Assembly (NCBI GenBank): GCA_045604545.1
Contig: JAZUOG010000035.1
Span: 43,833-107,832, forward strand
Direction of reading: 5' to 3'
Length of the DNA: 64,000 nucleotides
Source: RGIG1959 sp045604545
Lineage (GTDB): Bacteria; Bacillota; Clostridia; Oscillospirales; Acutalibacteraceae
Shown: one piece after another, positions 45,525 through 52,431 of the stretch
How the letters are laid out: each line of letters begins with the position of its first letter
Numbering within the stretch: the stretch's first letter is position 1
Notes under the pieces: model-generated
The model's database searches: none
Seen by the model: only the letters and a program-made list of their open reading frames with translations
What the model was told of the DNA's origin: nothing
Made by a program: the position numbers and the translations under genes

Positions 45525-47618
45525 TTATTCTGCGTCGAGACCTTCAAACAAATTCGGGATCGCACACGGACCGATACCGCAATCCACGTCAATATCTCCC
45601 ACAAACACACGATCATCTTTTCCGAGCGCCCCCGGAATGATGGAGAAGGTGTTGGAGATACCATCCTGCGCGTCGATAAACGGCAGTTTGGCGACCGAGG
45701 CAAGCGACGCGACAGCACCGTGACTGTCACGGTGATGCATGGGATTGGCGCCGGGCGCGAACGCTTCGCCGCGCTTTCTGCCGTCAGGGGTCGAGCCGGT
45801 TGCTTTACCGTAAACGACGTTGGAGGTGATGGTGAGGATCGAGGTGGTCGGAATACCGCCGCGATAGGTGTGATTCTTGCGGATATGCTCCATGAAACGA
45901 TGAACGATGTCGCGTGCAATATCGTCGACACGGTCGTCATCATTACCGTATTTCGGGAAGTCGCCCTCCACCACATAGTCAACAGCAAGGCCTTTTTCGT
46001 CACGAATGACCCGTACCTTCGCATATTTGATGGCGGAAAGTGAGTCGGCAACGACCGACAGTCCGGCGATACCCGTTGCAAACCAGCGGGTCACATTCTT
46101 GTCATGGAGTGCCATCTGAAGCTTTTCATAGCAATACTTATCGTGCATATAGTGGATCACATTGAGGGTGTTGACATACACACCGGCGAGCCACTGCATC
46201 ATGGCATCGTATTTCGCCATGACATCGTCGAAGTCAAGATAGTCTCCCGTCACGGGACGGAATTCGGGACCGATCTGCTTACCGGAGATCTCGTCAACAC
46301 CGCCGTTGATTGCATAGAGCAAGCATTTGGCGAGATTGGCGCGGGCACCGAAGAACTGCATTTCCTTGCCGACACGCATCGACGAGACACAGCACGCGAT
46401 GGCATAATCATCGCCGTGCGTAAAGCGCATGAGATCGTCATTTTCGTATTGCAAAGACGATGTTTCGATGGACATTTTGGCGCAGAAGCGCTTGAAATTC
46501 TGAGGCAATCTTGTCGACCACAGCACCGTCAGATTCGGTTCGGGAGACGGGCCGAGGTTTTTGAGCGTGTGGAGATAGCGGAAGGACATCTTCGTCACCA
46601 TGTGACGACCGTCGATCGCCACGCCGCCGATAGACTCCGTCACCCACTGCGGGTCACCCGAGAACAGGGCATTGTATTCAGGTGTGCGGGCAAACTTGAT
46701 AAGGCGCAGTTTCATGATGAAATGATCCACCATTTCCTGCAGCTCTTCCTCGGTGTATGTGCCGTTTTTCAGATCGCGCTCGGCATAAATATCGAGGAAT
46801 GTCGACGTACGACCAAGCGACATGGCGGCGCCGTTTTGCTCCTTGACAGCGGCAAGATACGCAAAATAGAGCCACTGGATCGCTTCCTTGGTATCACGGG
46901 CGGGAAGCGAAATATCAAAGCCGTAGCTTTGCGCCATTTCCTTGAGTTGATGAAGGGCGCGGATCTGCTCGGCGAGCTCCTCACGGTCACGGATCACGTC
47001 CGAATACATCGCACTGCGGGTGGTGGTTTTCTGTTCAATTTTGTCTTCGATCAAACGGTCAACGCCGTAAAGCGCCACGCGGCGATAGTCGCCGATGATG
47101 CGGCCGCGGCCATAGGCATCGGGAAGACCCGTGATGATATGACTGGAACGGCAGGCGCGCATTTCGGGAGTGTACACATCGAACACACCCGCATTGTGCG
47201 TCTTGCGGTGAACGGTGAAAAACTCACTGATCTTCGGATCCACCTGATAGCCGTTATCGGCACACGCCTTTTCTGCCATACGGATACCGCCGTAGGGCTG
47301 CAAAGAACGCTTGAACGGTTTATCGGTCTGGAAGCCGACGATCTTTTCTTTGTCTTTATTGAGATATCCCGGGCCGTGGGAGGTGATGGTGGAAACGATT
47401 TCGGTATCCATATCGAGAACACCGCCCGCTTCTCTCTCCTGTTTTGTCAGATCCATGACCTGCTCCCACAGTGCCTGTGTGTCGGCGGTCGGCTCGCACA
47501 AAAACAAATCGTCGCCGTCATAAGGGGTGTAGTTGTGTCGAATGAAGCTGCGGACATTGATCTCCTCGACCCATGTTCCGCCTTCAAACCCGTGCCAACC
47601 TTCGTACTGTCTTGCCAT
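45525..47618 (-). CDS. pflB: Pyruvate formate-lyase large subunit lacking the glycyl-radical domain
   Basis: A 697-residue enzyme converting pyruvate and CoA to acetyl-CoA and formate in fermentation. It follows ordinary PflB (about 740-760 residues) from WHGFEGGTW to VVYGKATGSTPDGRK, with the active-site Cys-Cys pair in IACCVSSM (residues 409-410) and GANPMH and SIIPGALG near the end. After LGKDD the usual sequence leading to the radical Gly is replaced by a short tail ending DCGIGPCAIPNLFEGLDAE. The radical Gly is in the next gene. The ATG at 47618 has AGGAG eight bases upstream. Promoter at 47657-47684. Confidence 0.93.
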   Translation of the reverse strand: MARQYEGWHGFEGGTWVEEINVRSFIRHNYTPYDGDDLFLCEPTADTQALWEQVMDLTKQEREAGGVLDMDTEIVSTITSHGPGYLNKDKEKIVGFQTDKPFKRSLQPYGGIRMAEKACADNGYQVDPKISEFFTVHRKTHNAGVFDVYTPEMRACRSSHIITGLPDAYGRGRIIGDYRRVALYGVDRLIEDKIEQKTTTRSAMYSDVIRDREELAEQIRALHQLKEMAQSYGFDISLPARDTKEAIQWLYFAYLAAVKEQNGAAMSLGRTSTFLDIYAERDLKNGTYTEEELQEMVDHFIMKLRLIKFARTPEYNALFSGDPQWVTESIGGVAIDGRHMVTKMSFRYLHTLKNLGPSPEPNLTVLWSTRLPQNFKRFCAKMSIETSSLQYENDDLMRFTHGDDYAIACCVSSMRVGKEMQFFGARANLAKCLLYAINGGVDEISGKQIGPEFRPVTGDYLDFDDVMAKYDAMMQWLAGVYVNTLNVIHYMHDKYCYEKLQMALHDKNVTRWFATGIAGLSVVADSLSAIKYAKVRVIRDEKGLAVDYVVEGDFPKYGNDDDRVDDIARDIVHRFMEHIRKNHTYRGGIPTTSILTITSNVVYGKATGSTPDGRKRGEAFAPGANPMHHRDSHGAVASLASVAKLPFIDAQDGISNTFSIIPGALGKDDRVFVGDIDVDCGIGPCAIPNLFEGLDAE

Positions 47619-47656
47619 TGTTACCACTCCTGTGTTTTTGAATCAGCACCACTATT

Positions 47657-47684
47657 ATCATACACGATTCAGCGGGAAATTCAA
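47657..47684 (-). promoter_or_regulatory. Sigma-A promoter of the pfl operon
   Basis: On the minus strand TTGAAT (47684-47679), a 16-base spacer and TATGAT (47662-47657), 39 bases before the pflB start codon. The 47619-48038 intergenic region also holds the palindrome at 47752-47768 and two promoters for the sigma gene; no coding sequence is seen in it. Confidence 0.65.
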
Positions 47685-47751
47685 GAGGTTTTGCGAAAGT
47701 TTGATAAAAATTTAACAATCCAATGATATTCACTCGGGGTATGCATTGTTT

Positions 47752-47768
47752 TTGTGAAAATGTCACAA
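47752..47768. promoter_or_regulatory. TTGTGA-N5-TCACAA palindrome upstream of the pfl promoter
   Basis: Perfect 6-bp arms around AAAATG-type centre (TTGTGA AAATG TCACAA), about 70 bases upstream of the pfl -35 box. It differs from the site at 5439-5455 only in one central base. The arms are similar to Rex and CRP/FNR operators, which would suit redox control of pfl, but the spacing is one base short for either consensus. Confidence 0.45.
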
Positions 47769-47861
47769 CACTTTTGACAGTATTCCCCACCTTCATGGCC
47801 GATATACCGCGTCAAATCCCGTTTTTTTGGTAATATTTGCCAAAAGCGGTTTACAGAAGAT

Positions 47862-47891
47862 TTGACAACATCCGACAAAATGAGGTATACT
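47862..47891 (+). promoter_or_regulatory. Possible sigma-A promoter upstream of the ECF sigma gene
   Basis: TTGACA (47862-47867), an 18-base spacer and TATACT (47886-47891). It would give a leader of about 140 bases before the sigma start codon and could provide basal expression alongside the ECF-type site at 47962-47993. Confidence 0.6.
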
Positions 47892-47961
47892 GACTGTGAG
47901 TCGTTTTTCACCGCAGACTTTTTCGCCGACACTCGTGATTTTTCGATATTTTTTAAAAAAC

Positions 47962-47993
47962 ATAAGGGAAACACGTCATTTGCGGTCGAATAA
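47962..47993 (+). promoter_or_regulatory. ECF-type promoter, copy 1 (upstream of its own sigma gene)
   Basis: ATAAGGGAAA (47962-47971), nine variable bases, TGCGGTCGAATAA (47981-47993), 46 bases before the sigma start. An identical pair of blocks at identical spacing occurs at 49741-49772. GGGAA followed by CGGTC fits the general ECF pattern (GGAA-type -35, CGTC-type -10). An A-tract lies just upstream in both copies. Confidence 0.7.
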
Positions 47994-48038
47994 TATATAT
48001 ATTATGTATTATAAAACCGAAAAAGGAGGCGAAATTAT

Positions 48039-48584
48039 ATGGACAACAACGCAGAGCTTTACCGCCGGTATCTGGACGGTGACAACAATGCATTTGACGA
48101 GATCGTTGATAATATGTTTAAAAAACTCGTGTTTTTCATCAACCGTTACGTGCAGGATTATCACGCAGCCGAGGACATCGCCATCGATACCTTTGTTGAG
48201 TTGTTTGCCCACAAATACCGATATAATTTCCGCGTTTCTCTGAAAACATATGTATTTATGGTGGGGCGCAACCGTGCTCTCACCTTCCTGCGGCATTGTA
48301 AACGTCGCTCACAGCAAACCTTCGCCGACATCGGCGATCTGCTCGGTGAAGAGGAAGCGGAGAATCCGTTTCTGAAAAGCGAACAGACACTGGTTCTCAG
48401 CAACGCCATCGATCGTTTGCCGAAGGATATGCGCAGTGCTGTGCACCTGGTGTATTTTGAAGATATGTCCTATGAAGACGCAGGACGCGTCATGAAAAAG
48501 AGCGCTAAGCAGGTCGACAATCTGTTGTACCGCGCCCGAAAAGAACTCAAAGATATCCTGACAGAAGAGGAGGTATCATTTTGA
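48039..48584 (+). CDS. ECF-type RNA polymerase sigma factor
   Basis: A 181-residue sigma-70 family factor with only regions 2 and 4. Region 2 lies at about 10-80 (FFINRYVQDYHAAEDIAIDT, then FVELFAHKYRYNFRVSLKTY) and region 4 at about 120-178 (AIDRLPKDMRSAVHLVYFED, MSYEDAGRVMKKSAKQVDNL). It would direct polymerase to promoters such as 47962-47993 and 49741-49772. AGGAGG lies before the ATG. Its stop codon overlaps the TTG start of the cohesin protein (TTGA), the arrangement normally seen for a sigma and anti-sigma pair. Confidence 0.92.
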   Translation: MDNNAELYRRYLDGDNNAFDEIVDNMFKKLVFFINRYVQDYHAAEDIAIDTFVELFAHKYRYNFRVSLKTYVFMVGRNRALTFLRHCKRRSQQTFADIGDLLGEEEAENPFLKSEQTLVLSNAIDRLPKDMRSAVHLVYFEDMSYEDAGRVMKKSAKQVDNLLYRARKELKDILTEEEVSF

Positions 48585-49606
48585 GAAACATACAAGAATG
48601 TAAAGACGAGATTCGCCGTCGCGGCGAAGCACGCATTGTTCAGATCGCACGTACACGTCGCCGCATCAAGGTCATCAGCGGCGCTCTCGCTATGTGTTGC
48701 TTTGTCGCAGTATTGTTGCCTGTTGCGCTCTCGATGACATCCGTACAGCCTCCGCTTGTCCCTGTTGAGGACCTCACCCCCACCACATCATTCTCAACGA
48801 CCCATACGACTGTCAGCCACACCGAGGTGACCTTCTCCACCACCTGCACACCCGTGCAAACGACCTCTTCTGTTACCGGTTCCGTCCAAAGCCAAACGAC
48901 CGATTCCACCCGTCAAACGACACAAAGCACCGCTGCTTCTACAACGGTCGGTGTTGTCCCGACGACACCGACAACCACTTCTGTTACCGCACCGACGACC
49001 ACCCACACCACGGCACCAACAACGATTCCCACCACAGCATCCACAACCTCCCCCACGACATCGTCGACAACGAGCCCCACCACCGATTTGACAACGACAA
49101 CGACAACGGGCGGCGGACTCTTCCCTCCCTTGGGCGATATAGTCAATTTTCTTCCTTTCACCGTAGGTAATGCTACGGGAGCGGTAGGCGATCTGTTGAC
49201 GATCCCGATCAGTGTCGAAGATGAACATTATCTCGTTAACGCCGAACTGTATCTCACGTACGATCCGTCGGTGTTACAGCCCGTCATTATGAACGACGCA
49301 GACGGCGATAACCCGTTCGTCACCGACCTGAATCCCGTCATATTTCCAAACGGGCAGGCTTTCTCGGATGTGTCCTCGGACGGTACACTCAACATCCGCA
49401 TCACGCAACCGGAAAACATGAATGTGACTGAGGGAGGAACAATGTGTTACGTCACTTTCCGTGCCGTTGCTCCGACAACATACACCCAAATCACGCTTGA
49501 TGCTAATATACAAGCTTCTCCCCCCGAACACATCACGATCATCTTTACGACGGTATCCGGTCAAATTACGATCACCGCCCCCTCTACAACCGACACACAC
49601 CCGTAA
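48581..49606 (+). CDS. One-pass membrane protein with Thr-rich stalk and cohesin domain; candidate anti-sigma or surface docking partner
   Basis: A 341-residue protein. Residues 1-31 are cytosolic and basic (ECKDEIRRRGEARI and a run of Arg), 32-52 are a membrane helix, about 60-173 are a stalk almost wholly of Thr, Ser, Pro and Val, and 189-333 form a cohesin domain (VGDLLTIPISVEDEHYLVNA, ELYLTYDPSVLQP, GTLNIRI, MCYVTFRAV). Cohesins bind dockerins. The start is TTG 48581 with GAGGAGG upstream, coupled to the sigma stop. Position and topology suggest regulation of the sigma factor, as in the SigI-RsgI pairs of Clostridium thermocellum, but the cytosolic part is much shorter than known anti-sigma domains. 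Simple surface anchoring of dockerin proteins is the alternative. Confidence 0.82.
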   Translation: MRNIQECKDEIRRRGEARIVQIARTRRRIKVISGALAMCCFVAVLLPVALSMTSVQPPLVPVEDLTPTTSFSTTHTTVSHTEVTFSTTCTPVQTTSSVTGSVQSQTTDSTRQTTQSTAASTTVGVVPTTPTTTSVTAPTTTHTTAPTTIPTTASTTSPTTSSTTSPTTDLTTTTTTGGGLFPPLGDIVNFLPFTVGNATGAVGDLLTIPISVEDEHYLVNAELYLTYDPSVLQPVIMNDADGDNPFVTDLNPVIFPNGQAFSDVSSDGTLNIRITQPENMNVTEGGTMCYVTFRAVAPTTYTQITLDANIQASPPEHITIIFTTVSGQITITAPSTTDTHP

Positions 49607-49670
49607 ATCATCCATGTTAGGTTTCTCGAGAACCTGATTCTTATTCCTAAGCAGAACAACCGCTTTTTTG

Positions 49671-49710
49671 ACCCCCATCAGTCTGCCCCGATGTGCCGAC
49701 TGTTGGGGGT
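49671..49710 (+). other. Long hairpin between the cohesin gene and the leucine-rich-repeat gene
   Basis: ACCCCCATCAGTC (49671-49683) pairs with GACTGTTGGGGGT (49698-49710) with one mismatch and a 14-base loop. A T-run precedes it rather than follows it, so it does not look like a standard plus-strand terminator. A shorter near-palindrome (AGGTTTCTCGAGAACCT) lies at about 49619-49635. The hairpin may end transcription weakly or stabilise the upstream mRNA. Confidence 0.5.
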
Positions 49711-49740
49711 TCATTCGTTGCGAAAAAAATTTTTGAGAAA

Positions 49741-49772
49741 ATAAGGGAAATGCCAAACCTGCGGTCGAATAA
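49741..49772 (+). promoter_or_regulatory. ECF-type promoter, copy 2 (upstream of the leucine-rich-repeat dockerin gene)
   Basis: ATAAGGGAAA (49741-49750), nine bases, TGCGGTCGAATAA (49760-49772), 66 bases before the start codon. Both conserved blocks match the copy at 47962-47993 exactly while the nine spacer bases differ, which points to two sites read by the same sigma factor. Confidence 0.7.
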
Positions 49773-49837
49773 AGAGTAGTGCATCTTTACGTCGCGTAGT
49801 TTTGCGCTGTTAAATCATTTCAAAGGAGAACATAACC

Positions 49838-50974
49838 ATGAAAAGAATTCTCAGCATAATTCTCTCCGCCGCGTTACTCTTGTCGCTGACGAGCGTTTCG
49901 GGGTGGAACCTGACGGTGTTTGCCGTCGAAAGCGGTGATTTTTCTTATAACGTTCTGTCGGACGGTACCGCCTCGATCACCGCATACAACGGTACAGCCA
50001 GCAACGTCGTTATTCCTTCAACCATCGACGGTTATACCGTCACTGTTATCGGCACCGATGCGTTTTACGGAAATGTAACGCTTTCATCCGTTACACTCCC
50101 CGCATCCCTTGTCAGCATCGAATACCGTGCATTTGCAGGATGTACGGGACTCACCGTCCTCACACTCCCCGACAATCTCACCACCGTCGGCGACAAAGCG
50201 TTTGTCGACTGTACTTCGCTCATGTCGGTCTCCTTCGGCGACAGTGTTTCCTCTGTCGGCTATGAAGCGTTTTACAACGCCTCTTCGCTTACCGGGCTCA
50301 CGCTTAACGACGGGTTGATCTCGATCGGTCGTGATGCATTCGCCAAGTGCAACAGTCTGACCTCCGTCACTCTCCCGGACAGTGTCTCCTCTGTCAGTAC
50401 CGCTGTTTTCAGCGGCTGTTCCGCTCTTCGCACCGTGAAACTCAGCAATGGCATGACTTCTGTCCCCGCCAATATGTTCTCATTTTGTACGGCGCTGACC
50501 GACGTCACCTTCGGACAGAACATTCAAATCATTAACGATGACGCGTTCTACGGCTGTGAAAGTCTGACATCTGTTACGCTTCCCGCATCACTTGTTAAAA
50601 TCGGATACCGTTCATTCGCACACAACACATCGCTTTCCACCATTGTTATGCCGTACAGCATCGCCCTTATTGACGGCAAAGCATTTGATAACTGCGGCAT
50701 TGAAGACGTGTATTACACCGACTATGCCGAAAACTGGGAAAATGTGGTCGTAAAAACATACAACGATGCGTTAATCGAAGCTGACTTCCATTGTCTCGGA
50801 GACCTCAATGATGATGACAAACTGAACATGGCTGACGCCATGCTTCTCTTTGCAGCGGTCGGCGGCAGCCGTGAATTGAACGAAACACAAAAGCTCCTGT
50901 CGGATATCGACCACAACGGTAAAGTGAACATGACCGACACTATGTTACATTTCAAAAAAATTTCCGGAAAATAA
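49838..50974 (+). CDS. Secreted BspA-type leucine-rich-repeat protein with C-terminal dockerin
   Basis: A 378-residue exported protein. The signal peptide (1-29) is followed by about ten leucine-rich repeats of the BspA/TpLRR type (residues 50-295, units such as AFAGCTGLTVLTLPDNLTTV) and a dockerin at 318-378 with loops DLNDDDKLNMAD and DIDHNGKVNMTD. No catalytic domain is present, so it is probably a binding or adhesion protein. The dockerin has Met at position 10 of both loops, unlike the three other dockerins here (Ser or Thr), suggesting a different cohesin partner; the cohesin protein just upstream is the obvious candidate. AAAGGAG precedes the ATG. ECF promoter at 49741-49772. Confidence 0.88.
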   Translation: MKRILSIILSAALLLSLTSVSGWNLTVFAVESGDFSYNVLSDGTASITAYNGTASNVVIPSTIDGYTVTVIGTDAFYGNVTLSSVTLPASLVSIEYRAFAGCTGLTVLTLPDNLTTVGDKAFVDCTSLMSVSFGDSVSSVGYEAFYNASSLTGLTLNDGLISIGRDAFAKCNSLTSVTLPDSVSSVSTAVFSGCSALRTVKLSNGMTSVPANMFSFCTALTDVTFGQNIQIINDDAFYGCESLTSVTLPASLVKIGYRSFAHNTSLSTIVMPYSIALIDGKAFDNCGIEDVYYTDYAENWENVVVKTYNDALIEADFHCLGDLNDDDKLNMADAMLLFAAVGGSRELNETQKLLSDIDHNGKVNMTDTMLHFKKISGK

Positions 50975-51058
50975 TCCTGTGTATGACATTTCCGTAGATA
51001 ACCGTTACCGTTATTCATCTCAACAACATCTTCTTACATACAAACCTATCTTGCTGAC

Positions 51059-51095
51059 AAAAGGGAAGCTCCGTCGAAACGGAGCGTGCCTTTTG
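51059..51095. terminator. Bidirectional terminator after the leucine-rich-repeat gene
   Basis: AAAAGG with GCTCCGT (51068-51074) pairs with ACGGAGC (51079-51085) and CCTTTT, with short internal mismatches. T-runs exist on both sides, so it serves the plus-strand dockerin gene and the minus-strand clostripain remnant. Confidence 0.75.
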
Positions 51096-51111
51096 CATCA
51101 TATTCTGTTCT

Positions 51112-51594
51112 TTAATCTTCGTAGACCGTCGTGATGATCTCTCCGCCGTTACAAGTGAAGGTGACCGCTACCTTTTCGGCGGGATAGCGGGCGTCAGCAA
51201 ATTGCAAAAATTCATAGAGACTTTGCGCTTCCCCCATATTGACCGCTTCTGCTTCCTCAAGCAATGTCAGTCCGTCGCTGTTATACAGCCAGCGCTGTGA
51301 TTTGGAAGCATCCATCATGTCGTTGTACCATACGTCGGCACCGCCTGTCTGGATCACCACGTTGACATTGTCGGGAATTGTCACCTCCATCATTTCCGAA
51401 AGATCGGTGGTAGCAAAACCATTGTTTCCAGATCACTGCCGCACAGATACCAATACACCGACCATTCCGTCATCGCCGCAGTCGGTGTGTCATCGTCGTC
51501 GGACGGCTTATTCGGCGTTGCCGTTTCGCCGCAAGCGGTAAAAGGCAGCACCATCACGGCACAAAATACGTAGCGTAAGCCAACGTGTTTTCAT
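51112..51594 (-). pseudogene. Broken clostripain-family (C11) cysteine peptidase lipoprotein
   Basis: The 93-residue open frame at 51393-51112 holds NVNVVIQTGGADVWYND, SQRWLYNSDGLTLLEE and FADARYPAEK, the typical N-terminal third of clostripain-type peptidases. Its upstream part is in another frame: a lipoprotein signal ending VLPFTACGE and the core start WSVYWYLCGSDLE. Two one-base shifts reconnect them: an extra A in the AAAA run right after ATG 51594 and a missing A near 51427 (GGAAAC). The catalytic half, including the His-Gly-Gly-Gly region, is absent; the frame ends ITTVYED. The start has an RBS (AGGAGAG) and a promoter, so it decayed recently or contains sequencing errors. The C-terminal loss is real in this sequence. 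Confidence 0.7.
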
Positions 51595-51656
51595 GATCAT
51601 CTCTCCTTTGTTTTCCTTCAAAAGACGAGAGAACGCCGCAAAACAGCCTCTTTTTC

Positions 51657-51685
51657 GGTATAACACGTTTTTCTCCGGTATGCAA
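51657..51685 (-). promoter_or_regulatory. Promoter of the clostripain remnant
   Basis: On the minus strand TTGCAT (51685-51680), a 17-base spacer and TATACC (51662-51657), about 63 bases before the original ATG at 51594. Confidence 0.5.
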
Positions 51686-51750
51686 TGCACTCTCACTTTC
51701 GCACCCTGACCGTGTTTGTCCCGTGAATATGTCGCAATTTATGGAATATT

Positions 51751-51787
51751 TGTCAAAAAGGCGTTTCGGAAAAACCGAAACGCCTTT
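51751..51787 (-). terminator. Intrinsic terminator of the PNPOx-family gene
   Basis: A perfect 13-bp stem (51757-51769 with 51775-51787) with a five-base loop, followed on the minus strand by TTTTTGAC, twelve bases past the stop codon. Confidence 0.88.
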
Positions 51788-51798
51788 GATCGTATTTT

Positions 51799-52275
51799 TC
51801 ACGATTCCTCAACGACTTTGCCGCAGAGGTGTTCAACATCAAGTCTCAGCAACAGTGTTCCCGCCGCAAAGCGTTCAATCTCACGACAGATATACTCTTC
51901 GTCGTCGGTAAATTTGCGGCTGAGACGATACGCAATCGCTTCGATCGTGTTACGGTCATCAATAACCGTTACCGTACCGAACACGATCACGCTTTTGATC
52001 GTCAATGCCCATGCACCGTCCTTCTGTTCACCGCTGTTGTACACGCAAAACGAAACCTTGTCACAGGCTTTCAGCGCGTCGAGGCGGTGTCCGCTTTTAC
52101 CGCAGTGAAAGTAAATCGCGCCGTCTTCTTCGTGATAATAATGGTTCATCGGCATGCCGTAAGGGTAGCCGCCGTCTCCCACCACCGACAGTACACCGCG
52201 CTTTTCGGTTGTCAGGATCTGCAGGCACTCCTCTTCTGACAGTTGTTTGTTCTTTCTGGCAAGTTTCCGAAACAT
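51799..52275 (-). CDS. Pyridoxamine 5'-phosphate oxidase-family (NimA-like) flavin-binding protein
   Basis: A 158-residue split-barrel protein of the PNPOx-like superfamily, which bind FMN or related cofactors; some members reduce nitroimidazoles. LSEEECLQILTTEKRGVLSV, DGGYPYGMPMNHYYH and IYFHCGKSGHRLDAL are typical, the last holding the conserved HxG-type loop. The promoter TTGCAT-N17-TATAAT (52310-52338) ends just at an upstream in-frame ATG (52311), so translation must begin further in; I use ATG 52275. Substrate is unknown. Confidence 0.82.
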   Translation of the reverse strand: MFRKLARKNKQLSEEECLQILTTEKRGVLSVVGDGGYPYGMPMNHYYHEEDGAIYFHCGKSGHRLDALKACDKVSFCVYNSGEQKDGAWALTIKSVIVFGTVTVIDDRNTIEAIAYRLSRKFTDDEEYICREIERFAAGTLLLRLDVEHLCGKVVEES

Positions 52276-52309
52276 AAGCAATGGTATCCTCTCACATGTT
52301 GTTTTTTTC

Positions 52310-52338
52310 ATTATATACTCATTTTCGCCAAAATGCAA
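52310..52338 (-). promoter_or_regulatory. Sigma-A promoter of the PNPOx-family gene
   Basis: On the minus strand TTGCAT (52338-52333), a 17-base spacer and a consensus TATAAT (52315-52310). It lies back to back with the NUDIX promoter on the other strand. Confidence 0.7.
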
Positions 52339-52368
52339 TCCCGCCCATTCATGCAGATAAGCGACACC

Positions 52369-52397
52369 TTGACACGCCCTTTTGAATCGAGTACAAT
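52369..52397 (+). promoter_or_regulatory. Sigma-A promoter of the NUDIX-patatin-azlCD operon
   Basis: TTGACA (52369-52374), a 17-base spacer and TACAAT (52392-52397), 34 bases before the NUDIX start codon. Confidence 0.8.
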
Positions 52398-52431
52398 AAA
52401 CCCATAATTATATTGCAAAACAGGTGATAGC

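Noticed and set aside
46104..47726. A 540-codon plus-strand open frame opposite pyruvate formate-lyase
   Set aside because: Antisense shadow; the sense strand carries the full PflB sequence and promoter.
48788..49110. The Thr-rich region as a DNA repeat array or CRISPR-like element
   Set aside because: The repetition comes from ACN codons in a protein stalk; there are no regular direct repeats with unique spacers.
48794..49228. A Cys- and Arg-rich minus-strand frame opposite the Thr-rich stalk
   Set aside because: Its odd composition follows from the repetitive ACN (Thr) codons on the sense strand; no start signal or family similarity.
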